DNA of 64,000 bases from Candidatus Gastranaerophilales bacterium (GTDB lineage Bacteria; Cyanobacteriota; Vampirovibrionia; Gastranaerophilales; Gastranaerophilaceae): NCBI GenBank assembly GCA_944324485.1, contig CALUWM010000001.1, positions 59,177-123,176 of the forward strand, read 5' to 3'. A model generated the notes under the pieces. It was given only the letters and a program-made list of their open reading frames with translations. It searched no databases and was not told the origin of the DNA. The position numbers and the translations under genes are program-made. Shown piece by piece: positions 44,418-54,683 of the stretch (its first letter is position 1; each line of letters opens with the position of its first letter).

Positions 44418-45552
44418 AATGAACTATCCTTTGAACTCTTTTTTTGGATATATTAATTAAAACCCCTATCATACATAATGAAACAAACAAGCTTGAACCT
44501 CCATAACTAACAAAAGGCAATGGTATTCCGGTTGCAGGGACAAAAGAAGATGCAACGGACATATTAGTAAAAGCTTGAAAACATATTGAAAATGTAATTC
44601 CAACTGCTAACAATTTTCCAAACATATCAGGGCATTTTTTAGCAATAACAAAACCTCTATGCAAAAATACTCCAAAAAGACAAACAAGAAAAAAACAACC
44701 CAAAAAACCAAATTCTTCACCTATTATTGCAAAAATAAAATCTGTATGCCCCTCAGGAAGCCAAGACAGCTTTTGTTTTGAATTTCCAAAACCAACTCCA
44801 AAAAAACCACCGGACGAAAAAGCAACCATAGACTGAATTATGTTATATCCGGCACCAAGAGCATCAGAAAAAGGATTCCACCATACTTTTATACGCTGAA
44901 GCTGATAACCTCTTATTGTAGCAGCAACAGCCAATGCTCCCAAACCAAAAGCACCAGCTATAATCTTAGTTGAACCACCTGCAACATAATACATTGCAAG
45001 AGATGTCATCAAAAGTAAAATAATCATTGATAAATTTGGTTGCATATATATTAAAAGAAGCATGCCAGCAAATATAAAATAGAAAGGATACTTCTTTGAA
45101 TCAATTATTCTTGAATCTTTAGAAAACAAAGTTGCAAAATATAAAACCAAAGCCGGTTTAGCCATTTCAGAAGGTTGAAACTGCAATGGTCCAATTACAA
45201 GCCAACGCTTTGCTTCATTTACAGTAACACCTAAAGGAGAAAATTTAACAAGAGCAAGGGTTGCAAGCACAAACAAAGCAAGCATACCGGCAAAAGATTT
45301 TAATTTTCTATAATCAAACCTAGAAAAAAACCAAGCACCGAATGCACCCGCAACAAGCCATATCAATTGTTTTACGGTAAAACTCAGCGGATTTTCACCA
45401 AGTCCGATCGCTTTAGGAGCAGATGCCGAAAAAACTGCCATAATACCAAAAACAACTATAAATGAAACAACAACCACCAATAAGTTATCAGGCGGAGTTT
45501 TAGTATAGGTTTTTGTTCTGGTAGTATATGCTCTATTTTTTTGATAATACAT
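44407..45552 (-). CDS. ftsW: FtsW/RodA-family glycan polymerase, FtsW type
   Basis: This SEDS protein (381 residues from the chosen start) has ten membrane helices and polymerises lipid II during division. Motifs include KRWLVIGPLQFQPSEMAKPA, HTDFIFAIIGEEFGF and GIPLPFVSYGGSS. The start is uncertain. I take MYYQKNRAY at 45552, overlapping murD by 20 nt; MKKEEKH at 45582 is possible, and the frame is open to 45672. A GAGGAG lies about 15 nt before the chosen ATG. Its place between murD and murG identifies it as FtsW rather than RodA. Confidence 0.92.
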   Translation of the reverse strand: MYYQKNRAYTTRTKTYTKTPPDNLLVVVVSFIVVFGIMAVFSASAPKAIGLGENPLSFTVKQLIWLVAGAFGAWFFSRFDYRKLKSFAGMLALFVLATLALVKFSPLGVTVNEAKRWLVIGPLQFQPSEMAKPALVLYFATLFSKDSRIIDSKKYPFYFIFAGMLLLIYMQPNLSMIILLLMTSLAMYYVAGGSTKIIAGAFGLGALAVAATIRGYQLQRIKVWWNPFSDALGAGYNIIQSMVAFSSGGFFGVGFGNSKQKLSWLPEGHTDFIFAIIGEEFGFLGCFFLVCLFGVFLHRGFVIAKKCPDMFGKLLAVGITFSICFQAFTNMSVASSFVPATGIPLPFVSYGGSSLFVSLCMIGVLINISKKRVQRIVHYVQ

Positions 45553-46882
45553 AATTTTTAAATGCTTCTCCTCTTTTTTCATAGCTTTCAAACATATCAA
45601 AGCTTGCACATGCAGGAGATAACAATACAACTTCAGGTTTATCAAGACTTGCAATATCAACAGCCTCTTCAAGAGTTTTTGAATTAACTATGTTCATATA
45701 ACCACTTTTTGCAAGTTCCGTTTTAAAACGATTTGTCGCTTCCCCGATTAAAACAACCTTGGAAATTTTTTCTTTAACAGCATTAATAAAATCCTTTAAA
45801 GAAGTTTTTTTATCTCTGCCACCTGCAATTAAAACTACTTTTTTATTTTTGAAAGAATTAATTGCAACAATACTTGCTTCAGGATTAGTTGCTTTTGAAT
45901 CATTATAATAATCAGTGCCGTCAATTGTTCTTATATATTCAAGCCTATGTTCTATTGCCTTAAATGATTTCAAGGCATTTTTTATGGTTTTATTATCTAA
46001 ACCTAATAGTTTAGCTACAATAACCGCACTCATAACATTTTGCATATTATGCGGACCTACAATCTGCAAATCTTTAGCGTCTACAATTTTTTCATCATGG
46101 TAATATATTTTTCCACTTTCAAAATATGTACAATTCTTTTTGTTTCTATCTTGCATAGAAAAATAATACGTCTTAGCTTTTAATTTTTCACCCAACTTAT
46201 GAAGCAACTCATCATCATAATTTAATACTGCATAAGAATTCTCATCCATATTTTTAAACATCTTTGCTTTTGATTCAAAATAATTCTCAAAAGTTTTATG
46301 CCATAAAATATGGTCCGGTGTAATATTACAAAAAACTCCAAATTTAGGACTGATTGAAGGCGAATAATAAAGTTGAAAAGAACTTGCTTCAATTATATAA
46401 TAATCAACTCCCTTATCTAAATATTCCAGCGGACTTATTCCTATATTCCCGCAATAAGGAGCATTAAACTTCTGAGATAAAACATGTGAAATTAAAGCAG
46501 TGGTTGTAGTTTTACCGTTAGTTCCAGTCACTACAATCATTTTATTGCCTTCTAATTTTGAAACATATTCTATATCAGAAAAATATTCTATATTTTTTTC
46601 TTTTAATTTTTTCAAAACTTCCGCTTCAAAAGGGATAGAAGGACTTAATATACAAAATTCAGCACCACTTATAAATTCATCGCTATGACCGCCAAATTCT
46701 ATCTTTATACCCAAAGAATTAATTTCTTTCAATAAATCCTCATTTTTATCGGATTTCTCAGAATTCTCTGATACAAAAACATTAGCACCTTTTTTATTAA
46801 AATATTTAGCAGCAGCAATGCCGGTTGTTGAAAAACCCAAAACTAAAATCTTTTTATTTTTTAAATCAGTATACTTATTCAT
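45533..46882 (-). CDS. murD: UDP-N-acetylmuramoyl-L-alanine:D-glutamate ligase MurD
   Basis: This 449-residue cytoplasmic Mur ligase adds D-Glu to UDP-MurNAc-L-Ala. The N-terminal Rossmann motif is ILVLGFSTTGIAAAKYF, the ATP loop VVTGTNGKTTTTA, and further motifs are EHRLEYIRTIDG, NDSKATNPEAS and LIAGGRDK. The ATG at 46882 is 4 nt beyond the mraY stop, with AAGG upstream; an in-frame extension to 46918 is not needed. It overlaps ftsW. Confidence 0.95.
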   Translation of the reverse strand: MNKYTDLKNKKILVLGFSTTGIAAAKYFNKKGANVFVSENSEKSDKNEDLLKEINSLGIKIEFGGHSDEFISGAEFCILSPSIPFEAEVLKKLKEKNIEYFSDIEYVSKLEGNKMIVVTGTNGKTTTTALISHVLSQKFNAPYCGNIGISPLEYLDKGVDYYIIEASSFQLYYSPSISPKFGVFCNITPDHILWHKTFENYFESKAKMFKNMDENSYAVLNYDDELLHKLGEKLKAKTYYFSMQDRNKKNCTYFESGKIYYHDEKIVDAKDLQIVGPHNMQNVMSAVIVAKLLGLDNKTIKNALKSFKAIEHRLEYIRTIDGTDYYNDSKATNPEASIVAINSFKNKKVVLIAGGRDKKTSLKDFINAVKEKISKVVLIGEATNRFKTELAKSGYMNIVNSKTLEEAVDIASLDKPEVVLLSPACASFDMFESYEKRGEAFKNYVLSKK

Positions 46883-46886
46883 AATT

Positions 46887-47852
46887 TTAGACCTTATATA
46901 AAAAATAAACCAAAACACTCAAAGTGCAAGACAAAAAAGTAATAAATGTAAAAACTTTTACAATTTTATTTTCAGACCAGCCGGAAAGTTCAAAATGATG
47001 ATGTATTGGACTCATTTTAAAAACTCTTTTTCCGGTCAATTTAAAACTTGCAACTTGAATCATAACAGAAAGCGTTTCACAAATAAAAACAATAGCAATC
47101 GGAATAAGCCATAGTTCAAATTTTCCCATAATTGCAATAGTTGCAAGCAAACCACCCAAAGCAAGACTTCCGGTATCTCCCATAAATATTTTTGCAGGTT
47201 TTTTATTAAAATATAAAAAACCTAAACAAGAAGCACTTGCAGCAATAGAAATTATTGCTAAATCAATATTATTATTAAAATAACAAATTATAGCACATGC
47301 TAAAAAAGCAAAAACTGATGATGAAGCAGCAAGCCCATCTAATCCATCTGTTAAATTAAGTGCATTAGAAGCACCAACCATCATAAACACTACAAAAACC
47401 GGATAAAAATAACCTAAATCAAAACTAAAATTCAAAAAATTTACTTCAGTTTTTCCGGAAAAAATTATATAAAATGCAGGAAGCATTGCAACCGCAATCT
47501 GTAACAACAATTTAGCCCTTGCAGATAAGCCAAGATTATGCTGTGCTTTTATTTTTTTTATATCATCTTCAAATCCTGTAAATGTATAAAATATTAAAGT
47601 CATAATCACAATCATTGCCGATGTCGTAGTTTTTTGAGCCATAAACAAAGCAATTAATGAAGCCACAATTATAGATATAACAATAAAAACACCACCAGTT
47701 GTAGGGGTTTTTTCTTTGTAAGCGTGCATTTGAGCTACTTCTTCTCTTATGTATTGAGAATATGCCTTCTTTTTCATAAAATCAATATACGGTATGCCAA
47801 AAAGCAAACATAAAATAAGAGCAATAAGCCCTGCAACACTAATCATTATCAT
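46887..47852 (-). CDS. mraY: Phospho-N-acetylmuramoyl-pentapeptide transferase MraY
   Basis: This 321-residue membrane enzyme forms lipid I from UDP-MurNAc-pentapeptide and undecaprenyl phosphate. HAYKEKTPTTGGVFIV, GFEDDIKK (Asp pair), NALNLTDGLDGLAA and the catalytic FMGDTGSLALGG are all present, with SPIHHHFELSGWSE near the C-terminus. Ten helices are predicted by eye. Its start overlaps the murF stop (ATGA arrangement), so the two are coupled; a second ATG two codons later is possible. Confidence 0.96.
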   Translation of the reverse strand: MIMISVAGLIALILCLLFGIPYIDFMKKKAYSQYIREEVAQMHAYKEKTPTTGGVFIVISIIVASLIALFMAQKTTTSAMIVIMTLIFYTFTGFEDDIKKIKAQHNLGLSARAKLLLQIAVAMLPAFYIIFSGKTEVNFLNFSFDLGYFYPVFVVFMMVGASNALNLTDGLDGLAASSSVFAFLACAIICYFNNNIDLAIISIAASASCLGFLYFNKKPAKIFMGDTGSLALGGLLATIAIMGKFELWLIPIAIVFICETLSVMIQVASFKLTGKRVFKMSPIHHHFELSGWSENKIVKVFTFITFLSCTLSVLVYFLYKV

Positions 47853-49198
47853 TTTTTAACCACCATTTCGCTAACTTTTTCAATTATCTGTTCAAACTTC
47901 ATAGAACGTGAAGCCTTTAAAAGTATTGTTGAGCCTTTTTTTATGTTTTCAACAATATAGTGCGCACACTCTTCATTATTTTGAAACTCAACACTTTCTA
48001 AAGTAGTATTTCTTGCAATATGACGAGCAAGACTTCCAACAGTAAGCAAAATTACATCATTATATGAAGATAAAAATTCACCTACTTGCTTATGATACAT
48101 TATCTCATCTTTTCCAAGCTCACCCATATCTCCCAAAACTAAAACAATAGGACGAGGATATATAGATAAAAATGTTTTTAATACCGCATTCATTGACTCA
48201 GGATTTGCATTATAACTGTCATTTACAAAAGTAAAACCACCTACATTTGTTTTTTCCCATCTCTTTTCTATGGGTTTATAATTTAAGAGCCCTTTTTTAA
48301 TATTTTCAAATGTAATCTTTCTAGCACAAGCTGCTTCTATAACCAAAAGAGCATTTAAAATATTATATTCGCCTGATTGAGTTATTTCGTAATTTTCACC
48401 CTTATATGTAAATTTTGTTGACTCAAGAGCAATACTAACATTATTTACATCATCCAAAGAAGTAAAGATTTTATCTCCGTCATATTTTAAATTTTCAATG
48501 ATTTGAGGGCATTTTGTACCTATAAAAAGCCCGTTTTGTTCTTTAGTTTTTAAATTTTCAGCTATTTCACATTTTGCAATAGCAATATTTTTCAAAGTAC
48601 CAAGACGTTCAACATGCGCTGAGCCAATATTTGAAATAATGCCTATATCAGGATTAGAATATTTCGACAAAAGACCTATTTCCCCAAGGTTTCTCATGCC
48701 CATTTCAACAATAACAACTTCGCTATCAACAGGCATATTAAACATAGTTTCACAAAAACCGATTTCATTATTATGATTCAACATGGTTTTATGTGTCTTA
48801 TAAGTCGTTGAAAAAACGCTATATAACATCTCTTTTGTAGTGGTCTTACCACAAGAACCTGTTATAGCAATAACAAGAGGATTAATTTTTTTTCTAATAT
48901 AACTTGCAAGTTCTAAATACGCCACAAGGGAATTCCTGACGTATACAACAAACTCGGCATCTTTATTAACTTTGAATTTATCCTGTGTAAAATAACCCAA
49001 AGCACCATTTTCTATTGCTTTATCTATAAAATTATGTCCGTCAAAATTCTCCCCTCTCAAAGGAAGATAGACATCTTCTTTTTGAAGTTTTCTTGTATCA
49101 GTTGAAATATTAAACAGTTTTTTAGAATCAAAACTATCTTTTTTATACAATACTTCACAATCTAAACATTTTACAATCTCATCTAAACAAAAACGCAA
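47849..49198 (-). CDS. murF: UDP-MurNAc-tripeptide:D-Ala-D-Ala ligase MurF
   Basis: This 449-residue ligase adds D-Ala-D-Ala to the stem peptide. DTRKLQKEDVYLPLRGENFDGH is the MurE/F substrate domain pattern (split here as DTRKLQKEDV and PLRGENFDGH), AITGSCGKTTTKEML the ATP loop and NDSYNANPESM the metal-binding loop. The start codon is TTG: CAGGAG lies 7 nt before it and no ATG competes. It is the first gene of the murF-mraY-murD-ftsW-murG-folC operon. The rare start may tune expression. Confidence 0.95.
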   Translation of the reverse strand: MRFCLDEIVKCLDCEVLYKKDSFDSKKLFNISTDTRKLQKEDVYLPLRGENFDGHNFIDKAIENGALGYFTQDKFKVNKDAEFVVYVRNSLVAYLELASYIRKKINPLVIAITGSCGKTTTKEMLYSVFSTTYKTHKTMLNHNNEIGFCETMFNMPVDSEVVIVEMGMRNLGEIGLLSKYSNPDIGIISNIGSAHVERLGTLKNIAIAKCEIAENLKTKEQNGLFIGTKCPQIIENLKYDGDKIFTSLDDVNNVSIALESTKFTYKGENYEITQSGEYNILNALLVIEAACARKITFENIKKGLLNYKPIEKRWEKTNVGGFTFVNDSYNANPESMNAVLKTFLSIYPRPIVLVLGDMGELGKDEIMYHKQVGEFLSSYNDVILLTVGSLARHIARNTTLESVEFQNNEECAHYIVENIKKGSTILLKASRSMKFEQIIEKVSEMVVKK

Positions 49199-49309
49199 TG
49201 TTTTCTCCTGAAAATTTAATTCCTTCTTACTTAAATAATTCTATCCCGAAAAAACACATCTAACAAGTGAAGTTTTATAAATAATATTTAATTATTTGTA
49301 AAAATATTG

Positions 49310-49315
49310 TAAAAT
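49310..49315 (+). promoter_or_regulatory. -10 element of the DUF4127 gene, leaderless type
   Basis: TAAAAT-CTGATT-ATG: 6 nt from hexamer to start. TTG precedes the hexamer directly. No ribosome site is seen. Confidence 0.42.
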
Positions 49316-49321
49316 CTGATT

Positions 49322-50725
49322 ATGATAAAAATAGCAGTTATTCCAATAGACAACCGTCCGATTTGTTATGATTTAATTGAAGATATTTTATCAATAAACA
49401 ATGATATTGAGCTTTTCATGCCAGATATCAAATATCTTGGCGGGCTTAACAATCAATCAAATATTAATGAGATTTTTAATTTTTTAGAAAACCTTGCAGA
49501 CATTGATTTTTTAATTGTTTCTCTAGACACAATAGCATATGGCGGACTTATTCCCTCAAGAAGAATTGAAGACGATTTCAAAACAATAAAAGAAAGAATT
49601 GAAAAATTTAAAACAATAGTTCAAAAAAAAGTTAAAAAAATACTTGCATTTTCTTCTATTATGAGAATTTCTAATAACAATATAAACGAAGAAGAAAAAC
49701 AATACTGGAGTCAATGGGGAAAAAGAATCTTTGATTGGTCGTACTATCTCCACAAATCTGAAGTCGAAAAAAGTTATAATTGCGTTATAAACAAAATACC
49801 AAAAGACATTTTAGAAGATTACATCAAAACAAGAAAAAGAAATTTTGAAATAAATAAAATATATCTCAACTGGGCAGAAGAAAATTTTTTTGATACCTTA
49901 ATTTTTTCAAAAGATGATTGTGCAGAATTTGGATTAAACGTAAAAGAAGCAAATGAACTTAATAAAATAATCAAAGAAAAAAATATAAAAAAAGCATTTA
50001 TTAAAACAGGTGCGGATGAAATCCCTTTAGGGCTTATCACAAGAGCCTTAAGCAAAAATCAAAACATAAAAATAAATCCTATTTTTTTAGAAAAAAATTC
50101 TCTAAATTTAATTTCAAAATATGAAGATATTTCAATTTATGATTGCGTTAAAGGTCAAATTTCACTTGCAGGGTGCAATATAAATGAAAATGATTTTGAT
50201 TTGGAAATGATTATTAATAATTTTAAAAAAGAACAAGGAGACTTGGTTTTAGGAGAAAGTATAAATTCAAATAAAAATAAAATATTATTCTCCGCAAAAA
50301 ACCATTTTATAGCCGATGTTAATAACGCAAACGGAAGTGATTTAAATTTTGTTGAAAACATATTTAAACAAAATAATTCAAACTTTTTTGGATACTGCGC
50401 CTATAACACAAGTGCAAACACAATAGGATGCGCTTTATTTTGTGCGGTTGTAAAATTTTTAGCCATAAAAAACAATTCTTACAATGAAACCGCATTTAAA
50501 AAAATTCAATTTATAAGATTTCTAGATGATTGGGCATATCAAGCAATTTCAAGAAAATTTGTCAGAGAAAATAAACCAGATTATTATGACGGACTTATGC
50601 AAAAAGAAGAAGAATTAAATAAAAATGCCAAAAAAATCTCAGAATTTTTAAATTTTTATCCTAAAAAAATCTCTTATTCTCTTCCTTGGGACAGGTCTTT
50701 TGAAATCAGAATAAAGATAAACTAA
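49322..50725 (+). CDS. DUF4127 family protein
   Basis: This 467-residue protein matches what I know of DUF4127. It opens with VIPIDNRPICYDL (the PLDxRP-type start), followed by FMPDIKYLGG, LIVSLDTIAYGGLIPSR and, in the middle, KTGADEIPLGLITRAL, with FLDDWAYQAISR near the end. It has no signal peptide or membrane helix. The biochemical function of the family is unknown to me; conserved Asp, Arg and His/Glu residues suggest an enzyme. It is divergent from murF and interlocks its stop with the following membrane protein gene. Confidence 0.75.
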   Translation: MIKIAVIPIDNRPICYDLIEDILSINNDIELFMPDIKYLGGLNNQSNINEIFNFLENLADIDFLIVSLDTIAYGGLIPSRRIEDDFKTIKERIEKFKTIVQKKVKKILAFSSIMRISNNNINEEEKQYWSQWGKRIFDWSYYLHKSEVEKSYNCVINKIPKDILEDYIKTRKRNFEINKIYLNWAEENFFDTLIFSKDDCAEFGLNVKEANELNKIIKEKNIKKAFIKTGADEIPLGLITRALSKNQNIKINPIFLEKNSLNLISKYEDISIYDCVKGQISLAGCNINENDFDLEMIINNFKKEQGDLVLGESINSNKNKILFSAKNHFIADVNNANGSDLNFVENIFKQNNSNFFGYCAYNTSANTIGCALFCAVVKFLAIKNNSYNETAFKKIQFIRFLDDWAYQAISRKFVRENKPDYYDGLMQKEEELNKNAKKISEFLNFYPKKISYSLPWDRSFEIRIKIN

Positions 50726-52320
50726 TATTTTATATAATAAGAATCACTCACTGTGCAATCAGTTTTAATTTTTTTAAAGCTTTTATCCAATTTATCTGAC
50801 AATTCATAATTCACACCATATTCTAACATTCTATATAAAATACTTGAATCATTTTCATCATAAGGTGTTTTATCGACATAAATAAGAATTTTTCTGTCTT
50901 TAGTTTTATTATATAAATCAACATAAAAATTATTCATAACATATGTTTTATAAGCATAAGTAAAAAAATTCTCCTTGGCTACCGTAAAACCGTTTAAAAG
51001 AATTAAAAAACTTAACAAATAAAAAACAAAATGCTTCTTTCTTAGATAATAGCATATTATAACCGGCAAAAGGTGCAATTGAGGGACAAATCTTGCCCAC
51101 CAACAGACGGGATTTAATAAAACAGTCAAATAAATTAATACTAAAGCAAAAATTCCCTTTCTCTTTGCAAACAAATATGCAGTCAAAAACAAACTTAACA
51201 AAAATATCCCTGAAAACAAATGTCCAAAACCTGAAATTCTAACATCTTCAGCTCCAAAAGGCATATCGTAATGCGATGTAAAAGGAACTTTCCAATAAAT
51301 ATCAGGTGTTAAAGGATTATTCATTCTGGCATCCGAAACAGAAGAAAACATACTCCTTATAAACTTATAAATATAAGGTTTTCCATAAAACTCTTTTGGA
51401 TTTTGTTTTGTCATAAAATCAAGCTTATTTTTACCAAAGGAAGGATAAAACGGGCTTTCATGCTTTTTTAAATTTAAAATATAAGGTTGAGCACACAAAA
51501 TCAAACTTAAAAACACGACTGAAACAAAAGACAGTAGCTTTTTTTTATCAAATTTGTAAAATATAAACAAAAAATAAATAATTAATGTATTTAATAAGCC
51601 GGTATATTTAACTGCAACCGATAAAACCGAAGCCATAATTAAAATTGCATAATTGAATTTTAAATCCTTATTTTTTTGAATTAAAAGAATTGAAAACAGT
51701 TGAAAACAAAAAAGACAATATAAAACAAAATCAATCATTTTAGTGTTTATTTGACATAATAAAACAGAACAACAACAAACACATAAAGTTAAGATGACCG
51801 ATTTTACTTTAGTTAATTTTCTTGAGAAAAAATAAAAAGAATAAAATAAAAGCGAAAATACAAAAAAGAAGTTAATAACTTTAGACGATTCCATATTATT
51901 GAATATCAAATAAAAATTTGCTCTTAGTAGTTCTGCTGCATTAGGATAAGAAAGTGCAAACAAATGATTATAATACATATTGTTGCTATTTAACCAATTT
52001 GAAGAATCTTTTATCCAAAACGGATTAAAACCGAGCTTAAACATGTTTTCAATCGTAAAATGATAACATCTGCCATCAAAAGAAGTGTCTATAAAAAAAT
52101 TAGAAAAAAGAAAAGAAAGAAAAAGCAATAATAATATAATAATGGCCTTTTTTAAAAAATTACCGCTTTTATAAATATAAAAAAACGCAACTGCAAAAGA
52201 AATTAAGACATAATATAAATTCAAATTCAATTTTATAAAAAAACCAACATTGGAAACTGTAAAAAGAACGAACAAAAAAATTAAAAAGAATAAAGCTATA
52301 TCTAAAGAATTTTTTTTCAT
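50722..52320 (-). CDS. Polytopic membrane protein, GT-C-like
   Basis: This 532-residue protein has about eleven hydrophobic helices. The first large loop contains DTSFDGRCYHFTIENMFKLG, reminiscent of the D-x-x-x-Y-H loop of ArnT/PMT-type GT-C glycosyltransferases, and NHLFALSYPNAAELLRANFY. WWARFVPQLHLLPVI near the C-terminal helices is another conserved-looking block. A short soluble C-terminus follows. Transfer of a lipid-linked sugar in the envelope is a guess. The start has AAAGAGG. It is divergent from nadE, with back-to-back -10 boxes. Confidence 0.6.
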   Translation of the reverse strand: MKKNSLDIALFFLIFLFVLFTVSNVGFFIKLNLNLYYVLISFAVAFFYIYKSGNFLKKAIIILLLLFLSFLFSNFFIDTSFDGRCYHFTIENMFKLGFNPFWIKDSSNWLNSNNMYYNHLFALSYPNAAELLRANFYLIFNNMESSKVINFFFVFSLLFYSFYFFSRKLTKVKSVILTLCVCCCSVLLCQINTKMIDFVLYCLFCFQLFSILLIQKNKDLKFNYAILIMASVLSVAVKYTGLLNTLIIYFLFIFYKFDKKKLLSFVSVVFLSLILCAQPYILNLKKHESPFYPSFGKNKLDFMTKQNPKEFYGKPYIYKFIRSMFSSVSDARMNNPLTPDIYWKVPFTSHYDMPFGAEDVRISGFGHLFSGIFLLSLFLTAYLFAKRKGIFALVLIYLTVLLNPVCWWARFVPQLHLLPVIICYYLRKKHFVFYLLSFLILLNGFTVAKENFFTYAYKTYVMNNFYVDLYNKTKDRKILIYVDKTPYDENDSSILYRMLEYGVNYELSDKLDKSFKKIKTDCTVSDSYYIKY

Positions 52321-52337
52321 TTAACGCCTCTTTAACC

Positions 52338-52352
52338 ATTTTATGCTAAAAT
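52338..52352. promoter_or_regulatory. Back-to-back -10 boxes for the GT-C-like gene and nadE
   Basis: ATTTTA-TGC-TAAAAT is a symmetric arrangement. On plus, TGC-TAAAAT (52344-52352) is an extended -10 ending 7 nt before the nadE ATG (leaderless type). On minus, TAAAAT (52343-52338) sits 17 nt before an ATG that has an AAAGAGG ribosome site. Confidence 0.5.
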
Positions 52353-52359
52353 TAATTTT

Positions 52360-54174
52360 ATGGAAAATAAAAATTCAAATATCATAGTGTTGGCACAATT
52401 AGACCCAATTCCTGGAAACATAGAGTATAATAAAAATAAAGCTATTGAATGCATCAAAAAAGCAAATCAAATAAAAGCATCATTGGTAATTTTTCCGGAA
52501 TTATTTTTAATAGGTTATCCCTTGGGCGATATCTTAACAAGATACCCTTTTATAATTGAACAAACAAAAAAAGCTCTTGAAGAAATTAAAAATATAACAA
52601 CAGACACAGCTGTTTTAATTGGTTTTGCAGAAAAAAATAAAGAAAAAATCGGAAAACCGTTTTATAATTCAACAGCTTTTATTCAAAATAAAGAAATAAA
52701 AAAAATAATCAGAAAATCACTTCTTGCAAATTATGCTGAACATAATGATTATAGATATTTTGAACCTGCAAAAGTAAACAAAGAAGAAAGAATATTTACT
52801 TTAAACGGAATAAAATACGGGGTTGCTATTTGCGAAGACAGCTGGAACGATTTTGATTTCTTTGAAAAAAATTTGTATTCAATTGACCCGATAAAAGAAA
52901 TTGCACCACATGTTGATATTATAGTTTGTCCTTCATCTTCTTGCACAAGAGCCAAAAAAGAACAATTAAAACATAACATGATGAAACATATATCTAAAAA
53001 ATACAATGTTAAATACATATATGTTAATCAAGCAGGTGCAAATGATGAACTCGTATATGACGGTTATTCAAGAATGTACAATGAAAATGGCGAACTTTGT
53101 GCCATGGCAAGAGGTTTTGAAGAAGACTTTTTTATATTAGATTTAAATTCATCAGAAAATAAAATAAATCCCCTGCCAAAAGGTTTAGAACTTACATTAA
53201 ATTCACAAAAAGAATTTTCTCTTGACCACACGCCAGATTTAGAAAGAACGTATAAAGCAATTATTTTATCTATAAAAGAATATTTCAAAAAAAATAATTT
53301 CAAACGTGCTGTTTTAGGACTATCAGGCGGATTAGACAGCACTATTTGTGCAGTACTTTTGGCAGATGCCTTGGGAGAAAAAAATGTCCTCGGAATATCA
53401 ATGCCTTCAAAACTAACCTCTTCTGATAGTAAAAATGATGCAAGAGAGCTTGCTAAAAATCTTGGAATTAATTTTATGGAAATACCTATAAAAGATTTGC
53501 ACGAAACAATTTCAAACAAATTTAAAAATATTTTTGACGAAGCTCAAATCTCATTTGATAACAGATATACTCAATCCTTCACCCAAGATAATATTCAAGC
53601 AAGAAGCAGAGCTATGATTTTATGGGGTATTGCAAATGAATTTGCATCTACAATCACAATAGCAACATCAGATAAGTCCGAGCTTTATATGGGCTATGCA
53701 ACAATAAACGGAGATATGTCAGGAGGTTTTGCCCCTATATCAGATGTTGTCAAGACAAAACTCTTTGCTCTTGCACGTTGGATGAACGAAAACAGACCAC
53801 AAAAAAACGCAATTCCTGTCTCAATAATAAATAAGCCCCCACAAGCAGAACTTGCGCTCGACCCTAAAACCGGCAAAACTCTTCTCGCTGAAGATGCTTT
53901 AATGCCTTATGAATTTTTGGATGAAGTAATTTGGAGAATAGAAAACTTTAATCAATCAATCGATAATATGATGAAATCTAAGTTTTTATATGAGAAAAAT
54001 AATACATTAGATGAAAAAACCAAACTTGAATGGTTAAATAAATTCTTTAAAAGATTAAATACGGCACTCTATAAATGGTATATAGCTCCAATAGGTCCCG
54101 TTATCGATGGACGCTCAATAAGCAAAATTGAATTTAGGCAACCTATAACATCTGATATGAACTACTCAAAATAA
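52360..54174 (+). CDS. nadE: Glutamine-dependent NAD synthetase
   Basis: This 604-residue two-domain enzyme converts nicotinate adenine dinucleotide to NAD. The N-terminal nitrilase-type glutaminase (about 1-270) shows FPELFLIGYPLGD (catalytic E47), a conserved Lys near RKSLLANYAEHNDYRYF, and the Cys in GVAICEDSW. The C-terminal synthetase has the P-loop LGLSGGLDSTICAVL and MATSDKSE-like residues (ATSDKSELYMGYATINGD). Length is normal for this type. It is followed after 10 nt by the OmpH-like gene. Confidence 0.96.
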   Translation: MENKNSNIIVLAQLDPIPGNIEYNKNKAIECIKKANQIKASLVIFPELFLIGYPLGDILTRYPFIIEQTKKALEEIKNITTDTAVLIGFAEKNKEKIGKPFYNSTAFIQNKEIKKIIRKSLLANYAEHNDYRYFEPAKVNKEERIFTLNGIKYGVAICEDSWNDFDFFEKNLYSIDPIKEIAPHVDIIVCPSSSCTRAKKEQLKHNMMKHISKKYNVKYIYVNQAGANDELVYDGYSRMYNENGELCAMARGFEEDFFILDLNSSENKINPLPKGLELTLNSQKEFSLDHTPDLERTYKAIILSIKEYFKKNNFKRAVLGLSGGLDSTICAVLLADALGEKNVLGISMPSKLTSSDSKNDARELAKNLGINFMEIPIKDLHETISNKFKNIFDEAQISFDNRYTQSFTQDNIQARSRAMILWGIANEFASTITIATSDKSELYMGYATINGDMSGGFAPISDVVKTKLFALARWMNENRPQKNAIPVSIINKPPQAELALDPKTGKTLLAEDALMPYEFLDEVIWRIENFNQSIDNMMKSKFLYEKNNTLDEKTKLEWLNKFFKRLNTALYKWYIAPIGPVIDGRSISKIEFRQPITSDMNYSK

Positions 54175-54184
54175 GGAGAAAATT

Positions 54185-54649
54185 ATGAAAAAAAGTTTAT
54201 TGACATTTGTTTTATGTTCATTTGCATTTGGCCTTGGTTTTGGACTAAATAACATTGCTTTTAGCGACGTTCAAGCTCCTAAAGTTGCATATGTAAATGT
54301 CGGAAAATTATTAAGTGCCTCAAAAGTTTTAAAATCAGCAGAAGAAACCAGAGCAAAACAAACACAAGACATGCTAAAATGGTATGATACAGCAAGCGCA
54401 GATATTAAAAAACAATCAACTGCTGCAGGCAAGCAGGCACTTATTAAAAAATACGAAGCACAATTAACACAAAAGAAAAAAACAATCAGAGATAATTATG
54501 CAAAAAAAGTCGGACAAGTTGATGACCAATTAAGCGAAGCAGTTAATCAAAAAGCTAAAGCCATGGGTTATGATTTAGTATTTAGAAAGGACTCGCTGCT
54601 TTTTGGAGGAACCGATATTACAGCTTCTGTTTTACCTTTAGTAAAATAA
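54185..54649 (+). CDS. OmpH/Skp-family periplasmic chaperone
   Basis: This 154-residue exported protein has a signal peptide (about 1-28). VAYVNVGKLLSASKVLKSA is the OmpH/Skp opening, then a Lys/Gln/Ala-rich coiled-coil hairpin (about 55-125), and GYDLVFRKDSLLFGGTDIT is the closing strand. Skp-like trimers hold unfolded outer-membrane proteins, in line with the TolC-like channel in this genome. A good AAGGAG ribosome site is present. Cotranscription with nadE looks incidental. A strong terminator follows. Confidence 0.88.
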   Translation: MKKSLLTFVLCSFAFGLGFGLNNIAFSDVQAPKVAYVNVGKLLSASKVLKSAEETRAKQTQDMLKWYDTASADIKKQSTAAGKQALIKKYEAQLTQKKKTIRDNYAKKVGQVDDQLSEAVNQKAKAMGYDLVFRKDSLLFGGTDITASVLPLVK

Positions 54650-54683
54650 ATTTGTAAAGTAAATTTTTTTAAAAATTAAAATC

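Noticed and set aside
53064..53519. 151-codon antisense frame inside nadE
   Set aside because: It lies wholly within conserved NAD synthetase sequence and has no ribosome site. A shadow frame.
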